Positions 61,296-64,000 of a DNA stretch of 64,000 bases are shown here, piece after piece (position 1 is the stretch's first letter; every line of letters begins with the position of its first letter). The translations under genes were made by a program, and so were the position numbers. The stretch is taken from assembly GCF_006716745.1 (NCBI RefSeq), contig NZ_VFPP01000001.1, positions 6,335,386 through 6,399,385 on the forward strand, given 5' to 3'. The stretch comes from Saccharothrix saharensis. Its GTDB lineage: Bacteria > Actinomycetota > Actinomycetes > Mycobacteriales > Pseudonocardiaceae. The notes under the pieces are model-generated. The model was not told the DNA's origin, did not search any database, and saw only the letters and a list, made by a program, of their open reading frames with translations.

Positions 61296-62777
61296 CTAGT
61301 GCTGCGCCACCCGGCGCGGACGGCCGGAGCCGCTCCGGTCGCGGTCGGACCGGCCACCGCGGAACCCGCCGAAGCCACCCCCGGCGCCGCCACTGCGACG
61401 AGGCCCACCGCCACCGCCGCGACGAGCGCGCACGGGGACCTCCGGCTCGACCACCGGGATGCCGCTCGGCACGCGAGCGCCCGTGATGCGGACCAGCTCC
61501 TCGTCACCGGGACGGACCTTGGTCGAGGTCGGTCGGACGCCCGCCCGCGCGGTCAGGCCCTGCACGGTGCGCCGCTGGTCGTGCGTGACCAGGGTGACGA
61601 CCGTGCCGGACTGCCCGGCGCGCGCCGTGCGGCCGGCGCGGTGCAGGTAGTCCTTCGGGTCGGCCGGCGGGTCGACGTGCACCACGAGGCTCACGTCGTC
61701 CACGTGGATGCCGCGCGCCGCCACGTCGGTGGCGATCAGCACCGGCATGGTGCCCTCGCGGAACTGGGTCAGGACGCGCGTGCGCGCGCTCTGCGCCTTG
61801 CCGCCGTGCAACGCGCCCGCGTGCACGCCCATCGACCGCAGCTTCTTGGCCAACCGGTCCACGTGGTGCTTGGTGCGCACGAACATGATCGTGCGGCCCT
61901 CGCGCGCGGCGACCTCGGTGACCACGTTCTGCTTGTCCTCGGCGGACACGAACAGCAGGTGGTGGTCCATGGTGGTGACGCTGCCGGTGGGCGGCGAGAC
62001 CGAGTGGACGACCGGGTCGTGCAGGTACTGGCGGACCAGCTTGTCCACGTCGCCGTCCAGCGTCGCGGAGAACAGCAGGCGCTGGCCGTTCTGCGGGGTG
62101 AGGTCGAGGATGGCCCGGACCTGGGGCATGAAGCCCATGTCCGCCATCTGGTCGGCCTCGTCCAGCGCGGTGAACATGACCTCGGACAGGTCGGCCGTGC
62201 CCTGCCGCACGTGGTCGGACAGCCGACCGGGCGTGGCGATCAGCAGGTCGACGCCGCGGCGCAGCGCGTCGACCTGGCGCGGGAACGACGTGCCGCCGAC
62301 GACCGTGCGGCACCACAGGCCCAGCGACCGGGCGAACGGGCTGAGGGCTTCCTCGACCTGCATCGCCAGCTCACGGGTGGGCACGAGCACGAGCGCGCGC
62401 GGCTTGAGCGGCTTGGCCCGGCCACCGGTCAGGCGGGACAGCAGCGCCAGGCCGAACGCCAGCGTCTTGCCGGAGCCCGTCTGGCCGCGGCCGAGGATGT
62501 CGCGGCCGGCCATGGCGTCGGGCAGCGTGGCGGCCTGGATCGGGAACGGCTCGGTGATGCCGGCCTGCTCGAGCGCGCGGAGCAGCTCGTCGGACAGGCC
62601 CAGCTCGGCGAACGAGGGCAGCGGGCCCTCGGGCACGGTGCTCTCGACGTGTTCGGGAATGGTGGTCGCCTGCTCCACGGCGGGAGCGGGACGACGGTTG
62701 CCCTGGCCAGGGCGCCTGTTGCTGCGGGGCTTGCGGAACTGCGGGCGCTCGGAACGGCCTTGGGACATTGTCGGCAA
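61296..62777 (-). CDS. DEAD-box RNA helicase
   Basis: 493 residues. Q motif region FAELGLSDELLRALEQAGIT, then GQTGSGKT, PTREL, DEAD in ALDEADQMADMGF, SAT, and HRAGRTAR. The N-terminal 45 residues and the C-terminal tail (RRGGGGGPRRSGGAGGGFGG) are Arg/Gly-rich and should bind RNA. TTG at 62777 is chosen because GGAGG lies exactly 6 nt before it; the ATG three codons later has a 15-nt spacer. Probable role in ribosome assembly or mRNA turnover at low temperature. Confidence 0.93.
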   Translation of the reverse strand: MPTMSQGRSERPQFRKPRSNRRPGQGNRRPAPAVEQATTIPEHVESTVPEGPLPSFAELGLSDELLRALEQAGITEPFPIQAATLPDAMAGRDILGRGQTGSGKTLAFGLALLSRLTGGRAKPLKPRALVLVPTRELAMQVEEALSPFARSLGLWCRTVVGGTSFPRQVDALRRGVDLLIATPGRLSDHVRQGTADLSEVMFTALDEADQMADMGFMPQVRAILDLTPQNGQRLLFSATLDGDVDKLVRQYLHDPVVHSVSPPTGSVTTMDHHLLFVSAEDKQNVVTEVAAREGRTIMFVRTKHHVDRLAKKLRSMGVHAGALHGGKAQSARTRVLTQFREGTMPVLIATDVAARGIHVDDVSLVVHVDPPADPKDYLHRAGRTARAGQSGTVVTLVTHDQRRTVQGLTARAGVRPTSTKVRPGDEELVRITGARVPSGIPVVEPEVPVRARRGGGGGPRRSGGAGGGFGGFRGGRSDRDRSGSGRPRRVAQH

Positions 62778-63178
62778 AACAAACCTCCGGGACACGGCAC
62801 GTCTCGAGGATTGCTCTGCTTGAGCAGGCGCGATCGCGGGGACGGGCCCGGCGCGCGGATCGCGCCGATAGTGGTTGGGAAGCACCACCGGCCACTCTGG
62901 CGGCCTGGGGCGCTCTGTGGCGCCACCGGGCGGTGCACCACTCAGTCTAGCTGATCACGGGCCGTGGTTCGTCATCCCGGCGGTGTTCTCGCGCACACGG
63001 GTGGTGGGCCGGCTGATCCCGAGTGCCCCGCCGACGATCACCGTGAAGCGCAAAAGAGCACTTGGGAGGGGGTGCGCCGCGATTGTCACCCGGTCGGGTC
63101 GACGGAGCACCCACCAACTGAACGGAGCAACGGCGATCGGCGCGGTGACCGCCCCGCGCGTTCGACCTCCCGTAGGTG
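62778..63178. other. Long upstream region of the helicase gene, no gene found
   Basis: About 400 bp without a convincing coding frame. DEAD-box helicase genes often have long 5' leaders with temperature or autoregulatory control, so part of this may be transcribed. An AAAAGAGCACTTGGGAGGGGG patch around 63050 is the only AT-to-GC contrast of note. Confidence 0.45.
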
Positions 63179-63210
63179 CGAGCTCCGGGCCGGCACCGGC
63201 CCGGAGCTCG
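63179..63210 (-). terminator. Hairpin terminator of the RIO kinase gene
   Basis: A perfect 15-bp stem CGAGCTCCGGGCCGG/CCGGCCCGGAGCTCG with a 2-nt loop, 16 bp after the RIO kinase stop. Confidence 0.75.
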
Positions 63211-63225
63211 TCCACGACCCGCCGG

Positions 63226-64000
63226 TCAGCGCAGGCCGGCCACGTCCAGCAGCATCTCGGTGGCCTCGCGCGGCTCCGCCAGCTCCGGCGGCAGGCCGCG
63301 CGCGGTGAACCAGCCGGCCACGTTGCGGACGTCCCGCTCCAGGAACTCGGGCCCGCGCGGGTTCGCCGCCAGGTCCACGACCTGCGGCAGGTCGATCACG
63401 ACCAGCCGGCCGTCGTGCACCATGAGGTTGAACGCCGACAGGTCGCCGTGCGCCAGCCCGGCGGACGCCATCACGCTCAACGCGTCCACCAGCTGCCGCC
63501 ACAGGCCCAGCAGCTCCTCGGGCTCCGGCCGCAGCTGCGCCAGCCGGGGCGCCGCGGCGCCGTCCGTGCCGACGAACTCCAGCAGCAGCTCGGTGCCGTC
63601 GCGCTGCACCGGGTACGGCACGGGCGCGCCGCGCTGCCACAGCGTCGCCAGCGCGGCGAACTCGGCCACCGCCCACCGCTCGGCGATGAGGTTGCGGCCG
63701 AACGCGCTGCGGTTCGCCATCGCGCGCATCTCGCGCGACCGCCGCATGCGCCTGCCTTCGAGGTAGCCCGCGTCCCGGTGGAACAGCCGGTGGTCGTTGC
63801 TGCGGTACCGCTTCGCGGCCAGCAGGCACGACCGGTCGGTGCCGGGCATCGCGCGTTCCAGCAGGAAGACGTCCGCCTCCTTGCCGGTCTTGACGACCCC
63901 CAGCTCGCGGTCCACCGCGGACAGGTCCGTGACCAGCCACTCCGGGTGCGGCTTCGGGCCCTGGTCGGCGTCACCCCAGGTGGACCAGCGGTCACCCTCC
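63226..64000 (-). CDS. RIO-type atypical protein kinase, partial (5' end outside window)
   Basis: The frame is open to the window edge, where it reads GDRWSTWGDADQGPKPHPEW. Kinase features: GVVKTGKEADVFLLERA (nucleotide loop), LLAAKRYRSND (catalytic Lys), LAHGDLSAFNLMVHDGRLVV (catalytic loop) and VIDLPQVVD (metal-binding Asp). Bacterial RIO proteins are single-domain kinases or ATPases with unknown targets; eukaryotic ones act in ribosome maturation. A GTG at 63915 is an internal in-frame codon, not necessarily the start. Confidence 0.9.
   Translation of the reverse strand, partial: EGDRWSTWGDADQGPKPHPEWLVTDLSAVDRELGVVKTGKEADVFLLERAMPGTDRSCLLAAKRYRSNDHRLFHRDAGYLEGRRMRRSREMRAMANRSAFGRNLIAERWAVAEFAALATLWQRGAPVPYPVQRDGTELLLEFVGTDGAAAPRLAQLRPEPEELLGLWRQLVDALSVMASAGLAHGDLSAFNLMVHDGRLVVIDLPQVVDLAANPRGPEFLERDVRNVAGWFTARGLPPELAEPREATEMLLDVAGLR

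Noticed and set aside
62955-63215. 86-codon minus-strand frame between the helicase and RIO genes
   Set aside because: Arg/Pro-rich, no ribosome binding site, and it overlaps the RIO terminator hairpin.

Overview
The window is high-GC DNA (roughly 70-73% by eye) with frequent GTG and TTG starts. Its gene set points to an actinomycete, probably of the order Pseudonocardiales (Saccharothrix, Lentzea or Actinosynnema type). The grounds are a mycothione reductase, an HspR-type HAIR element before lon, a DUF2631 protein, Tat and lipoprotein signals, and a gene order that I recall from Mycobacterium tuberculosis. That order is dxr-rip-ispG-GNAT, penicillin-binding lipoprotein, vapBC, map, mtr, then chlID-cobO-cobB and a cysG-like gene. 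The genus is inference.

Layout. 1-6 kb: a partial PadR repressor, rlmN, DUF2631, a decayed polyamine ABC permease pair, and a NarL-type two-component system. 6-15 kb: a GlsB-like membrane protein, the MEP-pathway genes dxr and ispG flanking the site-2 protease rip, a GNAT gene, a PBP lipoprotein, a VapBC toxin-antitoxin pair and map. 15-25 kb: cobQ, a pentapeptide membrane protein followed by a 15-residue ORF with a strong ribosome binding site, an EamA exporter with a divergent LysR gene, a broken epoxide hydrolase next to a GntR-MFS pair, mtr and a PEBP gene. 25-36 kb: a lipoprotein polysaccharide deacetylase, a secreted AMIN-like protein, a two-membrane-helix protein ending in a PstS-like domain, lon, a SAM methyltransferase, a serine hydrolase with LysR and Tat metallo-hydrolase neighbours, and a TetR-xenobiotic acetyltransferase pair. 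36-47 kb: an inverted 22-bp repeat array, a patatin with inserted membrane helices, a lysophospholipase-like hydrolase, an M48 peptidase, two trypsin-like proteases, LysE, ElaA, a BioF-like synthase, a P450, and an oxidoreductase-TetR pair. 47-57 kb: a cobalamin riboswitch and a tightly coupled corrin operon (chlID, cobO, cobB, cobM, cobL/cbiT, cbiG), then a third trypsin-like protease, a PIG-L deacetylase and a siroheme/uroporphyrinogen methyltransferase gene. 57-64 kb: a membrane protein and an ArsR-like regulator separated by a second 22-bp tandem repeat, an HxlR regulator divergent from a QueG-like iron-sulfur protein, a DEAD-box helicase and a partial RIO kinase.

How the genes connect. 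The corrin operon, cobQ (31 kb away) and the cysG-like gene serve one pathway. Two of its methyltransferase modules look eroded: CobL lacks the first half of CbiE, and the CobJ part fused to CbiG is a stub. CobM carries a long basic tail. At least nine regulators sit divergent to, or beside, the genes they probably control, and several intergenic regions have clear dyad operators. Convergent gene pairs are usually separated by strong GC hairpins.

The most unusual items are the eroded corrin modules, the patatin with a membrane insertion, the PstS-like chimera, two intergenic arrays that share a 22-bp period, a ribosome-binding-site hairpin before a protease gene, and the 15-residue ORF. I did not find a CRISPR array, a prophage, an insertion sequence, a tRNA or an rRNA gene.
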